From contig CALKJO010000017.1 in the NCBI GenBank assembly GCA_937995825.1, forward strand, positions 1-64,000: a stretch of 64,000 nt of DNA, written 5' to 3'. This DNA is from an uncultured Anaerolineae bacterium. Its GTDB lineage: Bacteria; Chloroflexota; Anaerolineae; Aggregatilineales; Phototrophicaceae. A program made the position numbers and the translations under genes. Each line of letters opens with the position of its first letter. Position 1 is the first letter of the stretch. Below the pieces are notes generated by a model, which saw only the letters and a program-made list of their open reading frames with translations, did not search any database and was not told the origin of the DNA. Below, piece after piece: positions 47,099-56,431 of the stretch.

Positions 47099-48679
47099 AT
47101 GCAGATTGCAATCTATGATACTACCCTGCGCGATGGAACGCAGCGCGAAGGCATTTCGCTGTCCTTGATGGACAAGCTGCGCGTCACGGAGCTGCTTGAT
47201 AACCTCGGTGTGGCATATATTGAGGGCGGCTGGCCTGGATCGAACCCGAAGGACGCTGCCTATTTCGACGCCGTGCGCGATCTATCGCTGAAACATGCCA
47301 AAATCGCTGCTTTTGGCGCAACCTGCCGCAAGCATTCCGATCCGGCAGACGATGCCAACATTCGCGCCCTCGTCAATGCGCAGACGCCGGTCGTCACTGT
47401 GGTTGGAAAAACGTCGATGCTGCATGTGACTGACGTGCTGCAAACCACGCCGGAGGAGAATTTGCGCATGATTGCAGAGAGCGTCCGGTATCTGAAAAGC
47501 CTGGGCAAAGAAGTCATCTACGACGCTGAACACTTCTTCGATGGCTCGAAGCTGGATTTTGAGTACGGCTTCGACACCCTGCGGGCGGCGGTCGATGGCG
47601 GGGCGGACGTGCTGGTGCTGTGCGACACCAACGGCGGAACGCTGCCTTGGGAGATCGAGCGGTATTTTGAGGCGGCGCGCCAGGCGTTTCCCGGCGTCCC
47701 ACTGGGGATTCATACACACAACGACTCAGAACTCGCGGTTGCCAACACGCTGGCGGCGGTGCGGGCGGGCGCGGTGCAGGTGCAGGGGACGATCAACGGC
47801 TATGGCGAACGCTGCGGCAACGCCAATCTATGCAGCATTATTCCCGATTTGGAACTGAAGATGGGCTTGCGGGCGCTGCCGCCTGGCAGCCTGCGGATGC
47901 TGACGCATATCTCGCGGGCGGTCGCGGAGATCGCTAACCTCGCGCCGGATGATCACAGCGCTTACGTCGGTAAGAGCGCATTTGCGCATAAAGGCGGGAT
48001 TCATGTCGCTGCGATTCGCCGCAACGTGGACAGCTATCAGCACATCGATCCGAGTCTGGTTGGCAACCAAATGCGCGTGCTGATCTCCGATCTTTCGGGG
48101 CAGGGGAATGTCCTCAGCAAGGCGGAGGAATTCGGGCTGGATGTCAATCAGGCGGAAGCGGTCAAGGTTTTGGATGAGATCAAGCGACTGGAAAATCAGG
48201 GCTTTGTCTTTGAGGGCGCGGAGGCATCGGTTGCGGTGCGCTTGTATCGGGCATATCCGAACTATGTCCCGATCTTCAGCCTAATCGACTTCACCGTGAT
48301 CGTCGAGGATCGCCGTGGACGTGGGACGATTGCGGAGGCGATGGTCAAGCTCGAAATCGATGGCGAAATTGTGCATACCGCAGCGGAGGGCAACGGACCT
48401 GTCAACGCGCTTGACATGGCGCTGCGCAAGGCATTGATGCCGCGCTATCCGCGCATCGCCGATTTCCAGCTTGCCGATTACAAAGTCCGTATTCTTGATG
48501 GCAGCAACGGTACAGCGGCGGTCACGCGGGTGCTGATCGAAACGCACAATGGTGTGAAGCGCTGGAGTACCGTTGGCGCAGGCGCAAACATTATTCGCGC
48601 AAGCTGGCTTGCACTGGTGGACAGCGTTGAATATGGGCTTTGCCTAGCGGATCAGGATGAGAAAGCGCGTGTACAATAA
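47099..48679 (+). CDS. cimA: (R)-citramalate synthase
   Basis: 526-residue LeuA-superfamily enzyme condensing pyruvate and acetyl-CoA to citramalate, first step of the threonine-independent route to 2-oxobutyrate and isoleucine. YDTTLRDGTQREGISLSLMDKLRVTELLD is the opening typical of CimA rather than LeuA; GIHTHNDSELAVANTLAAVRAGAVQVQGTINGYGERCGNANL is the metal/CoA signature and a C-terminal regulatory domain follows. ATG 47099 preferred (AGAGGATAG upstream). leuCD and leuB in the same operon supply the later steps. Confidence 0.9.
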   Translation: MQIAIYDTTLRDGTQREGISLSLMDKLRVTELLDNLGVAYIEGGWPGSNPKDAAYFDAVRDLSLKHAKIAAFGATCRKHSDPADDANIRALVNAQTPVVTVVGKTSMLHVTDVLQTTPEENLRMIAESVRYLKSLGKEVIYDAEHFFDGSKLDFEYGFDTLRAAVDGGADVLVLCDTNGGTLPWEIERYFEAARQAFPGVPLGIHTHNDSELAVANTLAAVRAGAVQVQGTINGYGERCGNANLCSIIPDLELKMGLRALPPGSLRMLTHISRAVAEIANLAPDDHSAYVGKSAFAHKGGIHVAAIRRNVDSYQHIDPSLVGNQMRVLISDLSGQGNVLSKAEEFGLDVNQAEAVKVLDEIKRLENQGFVFEGAEASVAVRLYRAYPNYVPIFSLIDFTVIVEDRRGRGTIAEAMVKLEIDGEIVHTAAEGNGPVNALDMALRKALMPRYPRIADFQLADYKVRILDGSNGTAAVTRVLIETHNGVKRWSTVGAGANIIRASWLALVDSVEYGLCLADQDEKARVQ

Positions 48680-48715
48680 GCGCTTCTCAGCGATAACCAC
48701 ATGGAAGGATGATTG

Positions 48716-49789
48716 ATGAAAGCGAAAATTGCGCTGCTGCCTGGAGATGGCATCGGTGTCGAGGTGGCAGGCGAGGCAGTAAAAGTGCTGAGCGCAGTCG
48801 CTGCGAAATTCGGACACGAATTCGAGTTTAATGAGGGTATTGTCGGCGGCACTGCCATCGATCAGACCGGCACAGCGCTGCCTGATGAGACGCTGCGCTT
48901 GTGTGAAAGCAGCGATGCGATCCTGTTTGGCGCAGTCGGCGGACCGAAGTGGGATATTCCGAGCGCGAAAGCGCGACCGGAGCAGGGAATTTTAGGGCTG
49001 CGCAAGCATTTTGACCTGTTCGCCAATCTGCGACCGGTCAAAGCCTATCCTGCACTGGCGCAGCACACGCCGCTGCGCGCAGACCTGCTTGAAGGCGTCG
49101 ATATGCTGTTCGTGCGCGAACTGACAGGTGGCATTTACTTCGGCGCGCGTCAGGAGCAGGGGGACGGTGATACGGCGTTCGACACCGAGGTTTACAGTGT
49201 TCCAGAAGTTGAGCGAGTCGTGCATGTTGCGTTTCGCGCAGCGCAGGGACGGCGCAAAAAGCTGGCATCTATCGACAAGTTCAACATTCTGGCGTCAAGC
49301 CGGCTGTGGCGCTCAACGGTGATGAAAGTCCATGAGGATTACAGCGATGTTGCGCTGGAGCATATCCTGATTGATGCCTGCACGATGCACCTGATCACTC
49401 GTCCGGCGTCGTTCGATGTGCTGGTGGCGAGCAATATGTTTGGGGACATCATCACGGATGAGGCATCGGTGCTGGCAGGATCATTGGGAATGCTGCCCTC
49501 TGCATCGCTGGGCGCGAGCAAATTCGGATTGTATGAGCCGATTCACGGCACTGCGCCCGACATCGCCGGACAGGGCAAAGCGAATCCGACCGGCTCGATC
49601 CTCAGCGCCGCAATGATGCTGCGTTACAGCTTCGGTCTGGAAGCGGAAGCCGACGCAGTCGAGCGCGCAGTTGACGGTGCGCTTGCTGCGGGAGCGCGCA
49701 CAGCGGACATTGCTCCCCGCGGTGGCGCGCATAAAGGACAATTCATCAGCACTGCGGAGTATACAGCGGCGGTGCTGGCAAATCTTTGA
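48716..49789 (+). CDS. leuB: 3-isopropylmalate dehydrogenase
   Basis: 357-residue NAD-dependent decarboxylating dehydrogenase. [21 protein letters not shown] opens the fold; [12 protein letters not shown] and the signature [27 protein letters not shown] contain the Mg-binding Asp residues. AAGGATG precedes ATG 48716 by seven bases; an adjacent TTG at 48713 is less likely. Last gene of the ilv-leu run; a hairpin follows. The same enzyme can act on 3-methylmalate in the citramalate route. Confidence 0.95.
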   Translation: MKAKIALLPGDGIGVEVAGEAVKVLSAVAAKFGHEFEFNEGIVGGTAIDQTGTALPDETLRLCESSDAILFGAVGGPKWDIPSAKARPEQGILGLRKHFDLFANLRPVKAYPALAQHTPLRADLLEGVDMLFVRELTGGIYFGARQEQGDGDTAFDTEVYSVPEVERVVHVAFRAAQGRRKKLASIDKFNILASSRLWRSTVMKVHEDYSDVALEHILIDACTMHLITRPASFDVLVASNMFGDIITDEASVLAGSLGMLPSASLGASKFGLYEPIHGTAPDIAGQGKANPTGSILSAAMMLRYSFGLEAEADAVERAVDGALAAGARTADIAPRGGAHKGQFISTAEYTAAVLANL

Positions 49790-49797
49790 GTTGATAG

Positions 49798-49822
49798 GGG
49801 GCGTCGCTGGCGAAGACGCCCC
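49798..49822. terminator. hairpin between leuB and the convergent kinase gene
   Basis: GGGGCGTC and GACGCCCC (49798-49805, 49815-49822) pair perfectly around a 9-base loop in the 37-base gap between two convergent genes. No T-run on either side. Confidence 0.5.
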
Positions 49823-49826
49823 GAGG

Positions 49827-51761
49827 CTAGTTGTCCTTGAAAGGTCTGAAATCGGTCTCGCCATCGTGAAGAGTCGAAGTCGGCGAACCACCGCTCCGAT
49901 TGCCGGCATCCAGCAGCAGGCTTTGAGAAAGCGCTGCGAGCAGGAGCATGGCGCGGCGCGCCGTCAACCCCATCGTCTTTTCCCATGTGACGGCGCGCAG
50001 CGCGCACATTGCCAGCGCCGCGTAATACTCATCCCATTTCGACGGATCGCGCAGACAAAGCTCAGCAATCTCGCGGACGGCTGCAATCACGCTGAGCACC
50101 TGACCGAGTAGTGAGTCGGGAAGGGAACGGTTCTGGAGCAGAGCCAGCATCCATTCCCCAAGCATACGTGCGCCTTCCCAGGTGGGTTCGACCAGCGGAG
50201 CCGCCATCTCCGCCCAAATGCTGATCTCAAGCGATGCCCAATCGAAGGCGGTATGCCCGCGTCGCGTGTGTTCAAAGTCGATCAGGAAAGGGATGTCACC
50301 CGGACCGGTAAGGATGTTCCCCAGATGCAGATCGCCGTGGATGTGACTGAACGCGCCGTTGATCTGCCTTTCCAGCAGCAGCTTGCAGCTTAGGATCGGA
50401 TTTGTCAAAGGCATGTCCGCCTGAAATGGGATTGCGCTTTCATGCGGATCGAAATCAGGTTCGAGCGCGCTCACCGCTTCAAAGAGTGAGTCGCGCCGAG
50501 TTTTCCAGACTCGCCCATAGAGCGAGTCGATCATTTCGCGGCGATGGTAGCCTAGCGCCATCACATCCACGCTGCGAACGAGGATGCGGTAGGCGTGATA
50601 GGTTGCTTCGGTGTTGGTCATACCGAGCGTGAGCGTAAGAGACTTCTTGCGACGAATGATTTTGTCGACGACAAAGTTGCTCACCCGCACCAGTGTGCCG
50701 TATTCAAGGCTTTCTGCCTGCCCGCGCTGGAGATTCTTATTGAGTTCGACAACATCGCTTGGCGGCGCGGCTCCTGCCTGATCCTCTGGGACAAAATCGA
50801 TCGTCAGCAGCGGAGGCAGCAGCCAGTCATATTCTTCCCAGACCTGAAACAGACTGGGCGTGCGCTGCATCCACCATGCTCGACCGAAATACGGGAAAAG
50901 CTGATTGCGCAGCCAGTTGCGCAGACGCTCAGCGCCCATTTCGTGCGCCAGAACACGCAGCGACTCGGAAGCCCCGTTCTGATCTGCGACAAATGTATAT
51001 TTCAGCCCAGCGATGTCCAGATATTTAGCGGTCGTTCGCTGCTCCAGGCGCGCTGTCAGCGGCGGGAGCGTGTTGCGGACATAGGTATTGTAGCGCCGCT
51101 CCTCGTCGAGGATGCTGGTGGCATCGGCGATCTTAACAACAACAGCCGCATCTTCGCGCTGATCCGCATGAATAGGCGTGATCAGCAGGATAAGCGCACC
51201 AGAATAGCCACCGGTCAGGCGGCGTTCGATGCGCAGGGCAGCGTACCCGGCGAACATGCGTTGCAAAAGAAAGACTTCATCTTGAGAAAGCGCATACGCG
51301 GGATCGAAATCGGGGCTGAAGTCGAGCTTGAGGATGGACGTACGCGCCGCATTGGTCAAGGTTGCCGCTTGCTCGCCGAGCGCCTTTGTGTCAGCGCCGA
51401 GCCGCCTCAGCACCCGACACGGTATGCTTTCGCCTTCTTCCAACATCGCCAGCAGCAGATCGCGCTCGTCCGGCTCAGTGCGCCCTTCAACCTTAGCGCG
51501 ATCATAAGCGAGATTCAATACCACTGCCGCGCGCGGGGTCGGCTGTAATCCCGTGTAACGGACGCGGTCTTCTTTGCCTCTGCCGATATAGCGGCGCACT
51601 TCGTCCTTGACGTAATCCGGCGTCAGCCCGTGTTTGTCCAACAGACCTGACAGCAGACCGCCTCTCAGGTCAAGCATTCCGATGAAATAATGCTCTACAC
51701 CGAGATAACGGTGCAGCATTCGCGCTGCTTCCTGACGCGCATTGATCTCAATGTCGCGCAT
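49827..51761 (-). CDS. Clp-N domain protein kinase-like phosphotransferase
   Basis: 644 residues. The N-terminal 140 resemble the Clp repeat domain of ClpA/ClpC (EAARMLHRYLGVEHYFIGML...), used for adaptor or substrate binding. The rest is an APH/kinase-like fold: VVVKIADA near 215 for the ATP lysine, HIHGDLHLGNIL near 472 as catalytic loop and FLIDFEH as metal Asp. The combination with a Clp domain and an FHA partner resembles the phosphotransferase domains known from ternary-complex conflict systems, but I cannot confirm that family. Start at ATG 51761, two bases after the FHA gene stop; TTG 51767 is possible. Substrate unknown. Confidence 0.7.
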   Translation of the reverse strand: MRDIEINARQEAARMLHRYLGVEHYFIGMLDLRGGLLSGLLDKHGLTPDYVKDEVRRYIGRGKEDRVRYTGLQPTPRAAVVLNLAYDRAKVEGRTEPDERDLLLAMLEEGESIPCRVLRRLGADTKALGEQAATLTNAARTSILKLDFSPDFDPAYALSQDEVFLLQRMFAGYAALRIERRLTGGYSGALILLITPIHADQREDAAVVVKIADATSILDEERRYNTYVRNTLPPLTARLEQRTTAKYLDIAGLKYTFVADQNGASESLRVLAHEMGAERLRNWLRNQLFPYFGRAWWMQRTPSLFQVWEEYDWLLPPLLTIDFVPEDQAGAAPPSDVVELNKNLQRGQAESLEYGTLVRVSNFVVDKIIRRKKSLTLTLGMTNTEATYHAYRILVRSVDVMALGYHRREMIDSLYGRVWKTRRDSLFEAVSALEPDFDPHESAIPFQADMPLTNPILSCKLLLERQINGAFSHIHGDLHLGNILTGPGDIPFLIDFEHTRRGHTAFDWASLEISIWAEMAAPLVEPTWEGARMLGEWMLALLQNRSLPDSLLGQVLSVIAAVREIAELCLRDPSKWDEYYAALAMCALRAVTWEKTMGLTARRAMLLLAALSQSLLLDAGNRSGGSPTSTLHDGETDFRPFKDN

Positions 51762-51763
51762 AG

Positions 51764-52126
51764 TCAAGTCATCTCAACGTGTTCGACTCGCATCCAAGTG
51801 CGCCCAACGCGGAACAACTGACCTGGCTGAAGGGGAATGGTTGCGCCGCGTTCCAGCGGTTTGTCGTCATCGCCAATGTCGATGTACGTCTTGTTACGGC
51901 TTTCCTGATCCTGGAGCTGAATCTGATCTTGCCGGCACACCACCCGCGCATGATGGCGTGAACTGAATTCGTCTTCTTTCAGGCACAGGTCATTGTCTGC
52001 ATCGCGCCCGATGCGAATCATCCACGCGCCATCCTCCCAGGTGCCATGCCCGGACTCGTCACTGAACGTAAACAGCGTTCCGTCCCAAGCTCCGCTCATG
52101 ATCATGATTTGGATTTGTGCAGCCAC
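51764..52126 (-). CDS. FHA domain protein
   Basis: 120-residue protein consisting of one forkhead-associated domain, which binds phosphothreonine. IRIGRDADNDLCL (about 37-49) and SSRHHARV (about 55-62) hold the conserved Gly, Arg, Ser and His, and the QDQESRNKTYID strand has the Asn-Lys/Thr turn. GTG start with AGG upstream. Placed directly before the Clp-N kinase gene, so it is likely the phosphopeptide reader for that or another kinase. Confidence 0.88.
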   Translation of the reverse strand: MAAQIQIMIMSGAWDGTLFTFSDESGHGTWEDGAWMIRIGRDADNDLCLKEDEFSSRHHARVVCRQDQIQLQDQESRNKTYIDIGDDDKPLERGATIPLQPGQLFRVGRTWMRVEHVEMT

Positions 52127-52261
52127 CTTGCCGAACCTGACAGCCTACTTACTCGTTTGTTCAATCATACCTGACTTTGAGTGCTGGCGTTTGGGTCGAA
52201 ATAGTACTAATCCAAGTACTTCCCACGCTTGAGGGTCGCAGCACGTCGTAACTCGTATCGG

Positions 52262-53560
52262 TCAGGTTGCTGTCGGAATGGGAGTGCTGAGGACGCGCCG
52301 CAAGTCGTCCAGTGTCCCTTCCGCCTCGATGGGGCGGTTGGGACATACAGCGCGAAGGTTGGGAATCCGGTCGGCATGGTAATCGATGGTGGCGTCCGGG
52401 TCTTTCAGGACATGACCGGTCAGCACGCCGACTACCGTCTCCTGAGGCTTGATCGTGCCGTTTTCGACCAGCTTTCGGATGCCCGCTAGCGAACAGCCCG
52501 ATGCCGGCTCACAGCCGATGCCGACGCCATCGATCAGCGCCTTCGCCTCCATAATTTCCTGATCGCTGACCTGCTCGACCACTCCGTCCGTCCATCGCAG
52601 CGCGCGCACCGCTTTCGGATAGTTGACCGGGCTGCCGATCTTAATAGCGGTGGCGATGGTCTCGGCGTGCATCGGTTCGAGTCGGTCGAAACCACGCTGA
52701 TATGCCCGGTAGAGCGGGTTTGCGCCCTCCGCTTGGATGATCGCCAGACGGGGCAGGCGGTCGATCAGACCAAGATCGTAGAGTTCGCGCAGCGCCTTGC
52801 CGAATGCGGAGCTGTTACCGAGATTGCCGCCTGGACATACCACCCAGTCCGGGACGCGCCAGCGGAGCTGCTGGAGCATCTCGATCATGATCGTTTTCTG
52901 ACCCTCAAGTCGGAATGGATTGACCGAATTCAGGACGTAAATATCCAGTTCAGCGGAAATTTCGCGCACGAGCGCCAGGTTTTTGTCGAAGTCGGCGTTG
53001 ACTCGGATGCAGGTTGCGCCATAAGCGATCGCTTGCGCCAGTTTGCCGAGCGCGACCTGCTTGTTCTGAAAAAGTACAATACCGCGCAGATTCGCCCAGG
53101 CAGCATACGCAGCGAGCGAGGCGGATGTGTTTCCGGTTGAAGCGCAGGCGACGCTGTGCTTGCCGAGAATGCGCGCCTGCGTGACGCCGCCGGTCATGCC
53201 GCGATCCTTGAATGACCCGGTCGGGTTTTCGCCTTCATGCTTGAGATAGAGCGTGCCGACGCCCGCCCACTTCGCCAGTCGAGGGACTGGATAGAGGTTG
53301 GTGCTGCCTTCAGGGCGGCTGACGATCAAATCGTCCGGTGCATCCGGGTAGACCAGCTCTTTATAGCGCCAGACGCCGCTGTTATACGGAAAGTCGAGCG
53401 ATCCCAGGCGCGAGTCGAATAATTCGCGGGAGACAAGCGAGCGCAGCGCATCCAGATCGTGAACGACATCGAGTAAGCCGCCGCAGTCGTCGCAGGTGTA
53501 GATCACGGTGTCGGTTCGGTATTGCCGTTCGCAATCCATGCATTGTAAGATGCTCGTCAT
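52262..53560 (-). CDS. thrC: threonine synthase
   Basis: 432-residue PLP enzyme converting O-phosphohomoserine to threonine. PLP Lys118 lies in NPTGSFKDRG, and the phosphate cup is STGNTSASLAAYAAW. An N-terminal Cys4 pattern (Cys7, 10, 23, 26) suggests a small zinc ribbon, as in many long bacterial thrC. Start at 53560 (GAGG nine bases upstream) is preferred to 53578. Divergent from thrB with a 59-base gap. Confidence 0.93.
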   Translation of the reverse strand: MTSILQCMDCERQYRTDTVIYTCDDCGGLLDVVHDLDALRSLVSRELFDSRLGSLDFPYNSGVWRYKELVYPDAPDDLIVSRPEGSTNLYPVPRLAKWAGVGTLYLKHEGENPTGSFKDRGMTGGVTQARILGKHSVACASTGNTSASLAAYAAWANLRGIVLFQNKQVALGKLAQAIAYGATCIRVNADFDKNLALVREISAELDIYVLNSVNPFRLEGQKTIMIEMLQQLRWRVPDWVVCPGGNLGNSSAFGKALRELYDLGLIDRLPRLAIIQAEGANPLYRAYQRGFDRLEPMHAETIATAIKIGSPVNYPKAVRALRWTDGVVEQVSDQEIMEAKALIDGVGIGCEPASGCSLAGIRKLVENGTIKPQETVVGVLTGHVLKDPDATIDYHADRIPNLRAVCPNRPIEAEGTLDDLRRVLSTPIPTAT

Positions 53561-53619
53561 ATAAGTGCGCCTCATCACCGGATCGCAGCATTCGAAGAAT
53601 CGAAGGATAACAAGCCGAC

Positions 53620-54567
53620 GTGGAAATTACCAGAGCCGAAGCCTTTGCGCCTGCGACGATGGCGAATCTGGGCGTGGGATTCGATGTGTTGGGGCTGGCA
53701 TTTGCCCAGCCAGGCGACATCGTTCGCGCGGAGCGGTCTGAACGCCCTGGGGTGACGATCAGCGCGATCATCGGCGATGATGGCAAGCTGCCGCTTGAAC
53801 TAGAACGCAATACAGCCGGAGTCGCAGCGCGCAGCGTGCTGCGTCTGCTTGGCGTCGAGGACACTATCGGCGTGAGTTTGACCATCATCAAAGGGCTGCC
53901 GCGCGCATCTGGTCTGGGGAGCAGCGCTGCCAGCGCGGTCGCAGCGGCGGTCGCGGTCAACGCGCTGCTGGGAGACCCGCTCACCCGCGCCGAACTGCTG
54001 CCCGCCTGTCTGGACGGCGAAGCGGTCGCCAGCGGCTATCACCCCGACAATATCGCGCCCTGTCTGTTTGGCGGTATCACGCTGGCATATGGCATTGAAG
54101 CGCATCAGATCGTCAGTCTTCCGATCCCAGAACGCTTGATCCTGGCGACCGTGACACCGGCAGTTGAAGTGCCGACGAAAGAGGCGCGCGCGGTGCTGCC
54201 GACGCATGTTCCCATGCAGACAGTGGTTGTGCAGACTGCGCAGATCGCCCGCCTGATCGATGCACTTCATCGCAGGGATGTGCCAGCGATGGCAGCGGCG
54301 ATGGAGGCAGATCGGATCATCGAGCCAGCACGGCTTCATCTGATGCCTCATCTTGCCGAAGTGCGCTCGGCTGCGAAGGCGGCTGGCGCGCATGGGGTGG
54401 TGATCAGCGGGGCGGGTCCGACACTGTGCGCGATCTGTGATTGCTATGAGACAGCCGTGCGCGCTGCTGACGCCATGGTGAAGGTCTATCTGTCGTATGG
54501 GATCGAGGCGGTTGGGCGCTGTGTGCCGATTTCTACGGAGGGCGCGCGCGTTTATGCGCTGGCGTGA
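53620..54567 (+). CDS. thrB: homoserine kinase
   Basis: 315-residue GHMP kinase that phosphorylates homoserine with ATP. APATMANLGVGFDVLGLAF begins the fold, the ATP loop is GLPRASGLGSSAASAVAAAVA (about 92-112), and the C-terminal motif is HGVVISGAGPTLCAI. GTG start at 53620 with AAGGAT upstream. With the divergent thrC it completes the last two threonine steps. Confidence 0.94.
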   Translation: MEITRAEAFAPATMANLGVGFDVLGLAFAQPGDIVRAERSERPGVTISAIIGDDGKLPLELERNTAGVAARSVLRLLGVEDTIGVSLTIIKGLPRASGLGSSAASAVAAAVAVNALLGDPLTRAELLPACLDGEAVASGYHPDNIAPCLFGGITLAYGIEAHQIVSLPIPERLILATVTPAVEVPTKEARAVLPTHVPMQTVVVQTAQIARLIDALHRRDVPAMAAAMEADRIIEPARLHLMPHLAEVRSAAKAAGAHGVVISGAGPTLCAICDCYETAVRAADAMVKVYLSYGIEAVGRCVPISTEGARVYALA

Positions 54568-54587
54568 CGGCATCATTTGTGAAATTG

Positions 54588-54616
54588 TTGACAAATAATC
54601 GTCCGATCTCTATACT
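54588..54616 (+). promoter_or_regulatory. sigma-70 promoter of the aldehyde dehydrogenase gene
   Basis: Perfect TTGACA (54588-54593), 17 bases, TATACT (54611-54616); the start codon lies 44 bases downstream. The best consensus promoter in the window. Confidence 0.75.
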
Positions 54617-54659
54617 TGCCGGACTTAAAGACCAATTTATGCGATGAAAGCGTGTTCAC

Positions 54660-56135
54660 ATGACCGAGCTGGTGCGGAATTATATCGGCGGTCGCTGGGT
54701 TGACTCGCGATCTGGCACGGTTTTCGAGACGGTCAACCCGGCGAATGAACAGGTGATCGCGCCGGTCGTTTTGAGCGCGGCTGAGGATGTGGAGGCTGCT
54801 GTGGAGGCTGCAAAGGTAGCGTATCCATCCTGGCGGCTGATGCCTGCGCCCCGTCGCGGCGAGATCCTCTACCAAGTTGCGCGCGTGATCGAAGCGCGCA
54901 AAGAGGCGCTCGCCCGCCTGATGACGCAGGAGATGGGCAAGGTGCTGAGCGAGGCGCGCGGCGATGTTCAGGAAGCCATCGACATGGCATACTACATGGG
55001 CGGCGAAGGGCGTCGGCTGCTCGGCTATACTGCGCCAGTCGAAATGCCGGACAAGTTCGGCATGGCGCTGCGTGACTCGGTCGGCGTGGTGGGGCTGATC
55101 ACGCCCTGGAATTTCCCGATTGCTGTGCCAAGCTGGAAGATGCTCCCCGCGCTGGTCGCTGGCAACACTGTGGTTTGGAAACCGAGCGAGTTCACACCGG
55201 CGGTTTCAGCCGCATTTGTCGAGGTATTCATCGAGGCGGGTCTGCCTGAAGGTGTGCTGAATCTAGTGCAAGGCGCGGGCGCAGCAGGTGAGGCATTGGT
55301 GACGAACCCGGCGGTGCGCGTGATCTCTTTTACGGGTTCAACTGAGACCGGACTCAAAGTCTACGTTAAAGCCGCTGCGCTCGGCAAGAAAGTCTCACTG
55401 GAGATGGGGGGCAAGAATGCCATCATCGTGCTGGACGACGCTAACCTTGAGCTTGCCACCAAAGCGATCACATGGAGCGCCTATGGCACAACCGGACAGC
55501 GCTGCACAGCCACTAGCCGCCTGATCGTGCAGCGCGGTATCAAATCTGCGCTGATCGATGCCCTTGTGGAACGGGCAAAATCGCTCCAGGTTGGCGATGG
55601 GCTGATCGATGGTGTTGAAGTGGGTCCGCTGGTCGATGCGAAAGCGCTGGAAAAAGTTGAGCAGTATGTGGCGGTTGGGCGCGATGAAGGCGCGCGTCTG
55701 ATGATCGGCGGCGAGCGCCTCGACAGGGCAGGCTATTTCTATGCCCCAACGCTGTTTTCTGATGTGAAGCCGGAGATGCGGATCGCCCGTGAGGAAATTT
55801 TCGGTCCGGTGCTGTCAGTGATTGAGGTTGACTCGTTGGAAGAGGCGGTCGCGATCAATAACAGTGTGCCGTATGGCTTGTCAAGCAGCATTTTCACGGA
55901 AAATGTGAATGCAGCGTTTCGCGCGATCCGCGATCTGACAACCGGCATCGTTTACATCAATCATGGGACGACTGGCGCGGAGATTCAGTTTCCTTTCGGC
56001 GGGACGCGCGCTACAGGCAATGGGATGCGCGAGGCGGGTCAGACTGCGCTAGACAGCTTCACCGAGTGGAAGTCGGTTTACATTGATTACAGCGGTCGGC
56101 TTCAGCGCGCACAGATCGACAATCGTGAAGGCTGA
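54660..56135 (+). CDS. NAD(P)-dependent aldehyde dehydrogenase
   Basis: 491-residue ALDH superfamily member oxidising an aldehyde to the acid. TPWNFPIAVPSWKMLPALVAGNTVVWKPSE holds the catalytic Asn and coenzyme lysine; LEMGGKNAIIVLDDA carries the general-base Glu; GQRCTATSR holds the nucleophilic Cys (about 282). Closest in feel to ALDHs of the semialdehyde/2,5-dioxovalerate group; the true substrate is not decided. Transcribed alone from a near-consensus promoter. Confidence 0.88.
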   Translation: MTELVRNYIGGRWVDSRSGTVFETVNPANEQVIAPVVLSAAEDVEAAVEAAKVAYPSWRLMPAPRRGEILYQVARVIEARKEALARLMTQEMGKVLSEARGDVQEAIDMAYYMGGEGRRLLGYTAPVEMPDKFGMALRDSVGVVGLITPWNFPIAVPSWKMLPALVAGNTVVWKPSEFTPAVSAAFVEVFIEAGLPEGVLNLVQGAGAAGEALVTNPAVRVISFTGSTETGLKVYVKAAALGKKVSLEMGGKNAIIVLDDANLELATKAITWSAYGTTGQRCTATSRLIVQRGIKSALIDALVERAKSLQVGDGLIDGVEVGPLVDAKALEKVEQYVAVGRDEGARLMIGGERLDRAGYFYAPTLFSDVKPEMRIAREEIFGPVLSVIEVDSLEEAVAINNSVPYGLSSSIFTENVNAAFRAIRDLTTGIVYINHGTTGAEIQFPFGGTRATGNGMREAGQTALDSFTEWKSVYIDYSGRLQRAQIDNREG

Positions 56136-56176
56136 TGAGCGGGCGAAAAATGAGACCGTCTGCCATGACCAAAAAC

Positions 56177-56195
56177 ACCCAACTTGGGTTAAAAT
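56177..56195 (+). promoter_or_regulatory. candidate operator and -10 box before iscX-nuo
   Basis: Palindrome ACCCAA-C-TTGGGT (56177-56189) directly abuts TAAAAT (56190-56195), nine bases before the iscX start codon region. No clear -35. It suggests a promoter controlled by a dimeric regulator. Confidence 0.35.
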
Positions 56196-56203
56196 AGAAG
56201 CTG

Positions 56204-56431
56204 ATGAGCATTAATCCGCCAGCTAATCCGCTCTATTGGGAAGCGACATACGCGATTGCGTGCTGTCTGCGCGAGACCTATCCGGATATGGATGTGGAAA
56301 TGGTCGGGCTCGGACAGCTTTTAGAGTTGGTGCAGGCGCTGCCTGGGTTTGCCGATGATCCGGCACTGGCGAGCGAGGCGATCCTAAATGACATCCTTCG
56401 AGAATGGTTCGAGGAGACACACAACGAATGA
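56204..56431 (+). CDS. iscX: IscX-like Fe-S assembly protein
   Basis: 75-residue acidic protein of the IscX/YfhJ type: [27 protein letters not shown], then [30 protein letters not shown], which keeps the YPD, L-x-F-x-DDP and EAIL-x-x-I-x-x-W pattern. IscX binds IscS and iron and modulates cluster assembly in other bacteria. Its stop overlaps nuoB (ATGA), so it is made together with Fe-S rich complex I subunits; no other isc gene is in the window. Confidence 0.8.
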   Translation: MSINPPANPLYWEATYAIACCLRETYPDMDVEMVGLGQLLELVQALPGFADDPALASEAILNDILREWFEETHNE

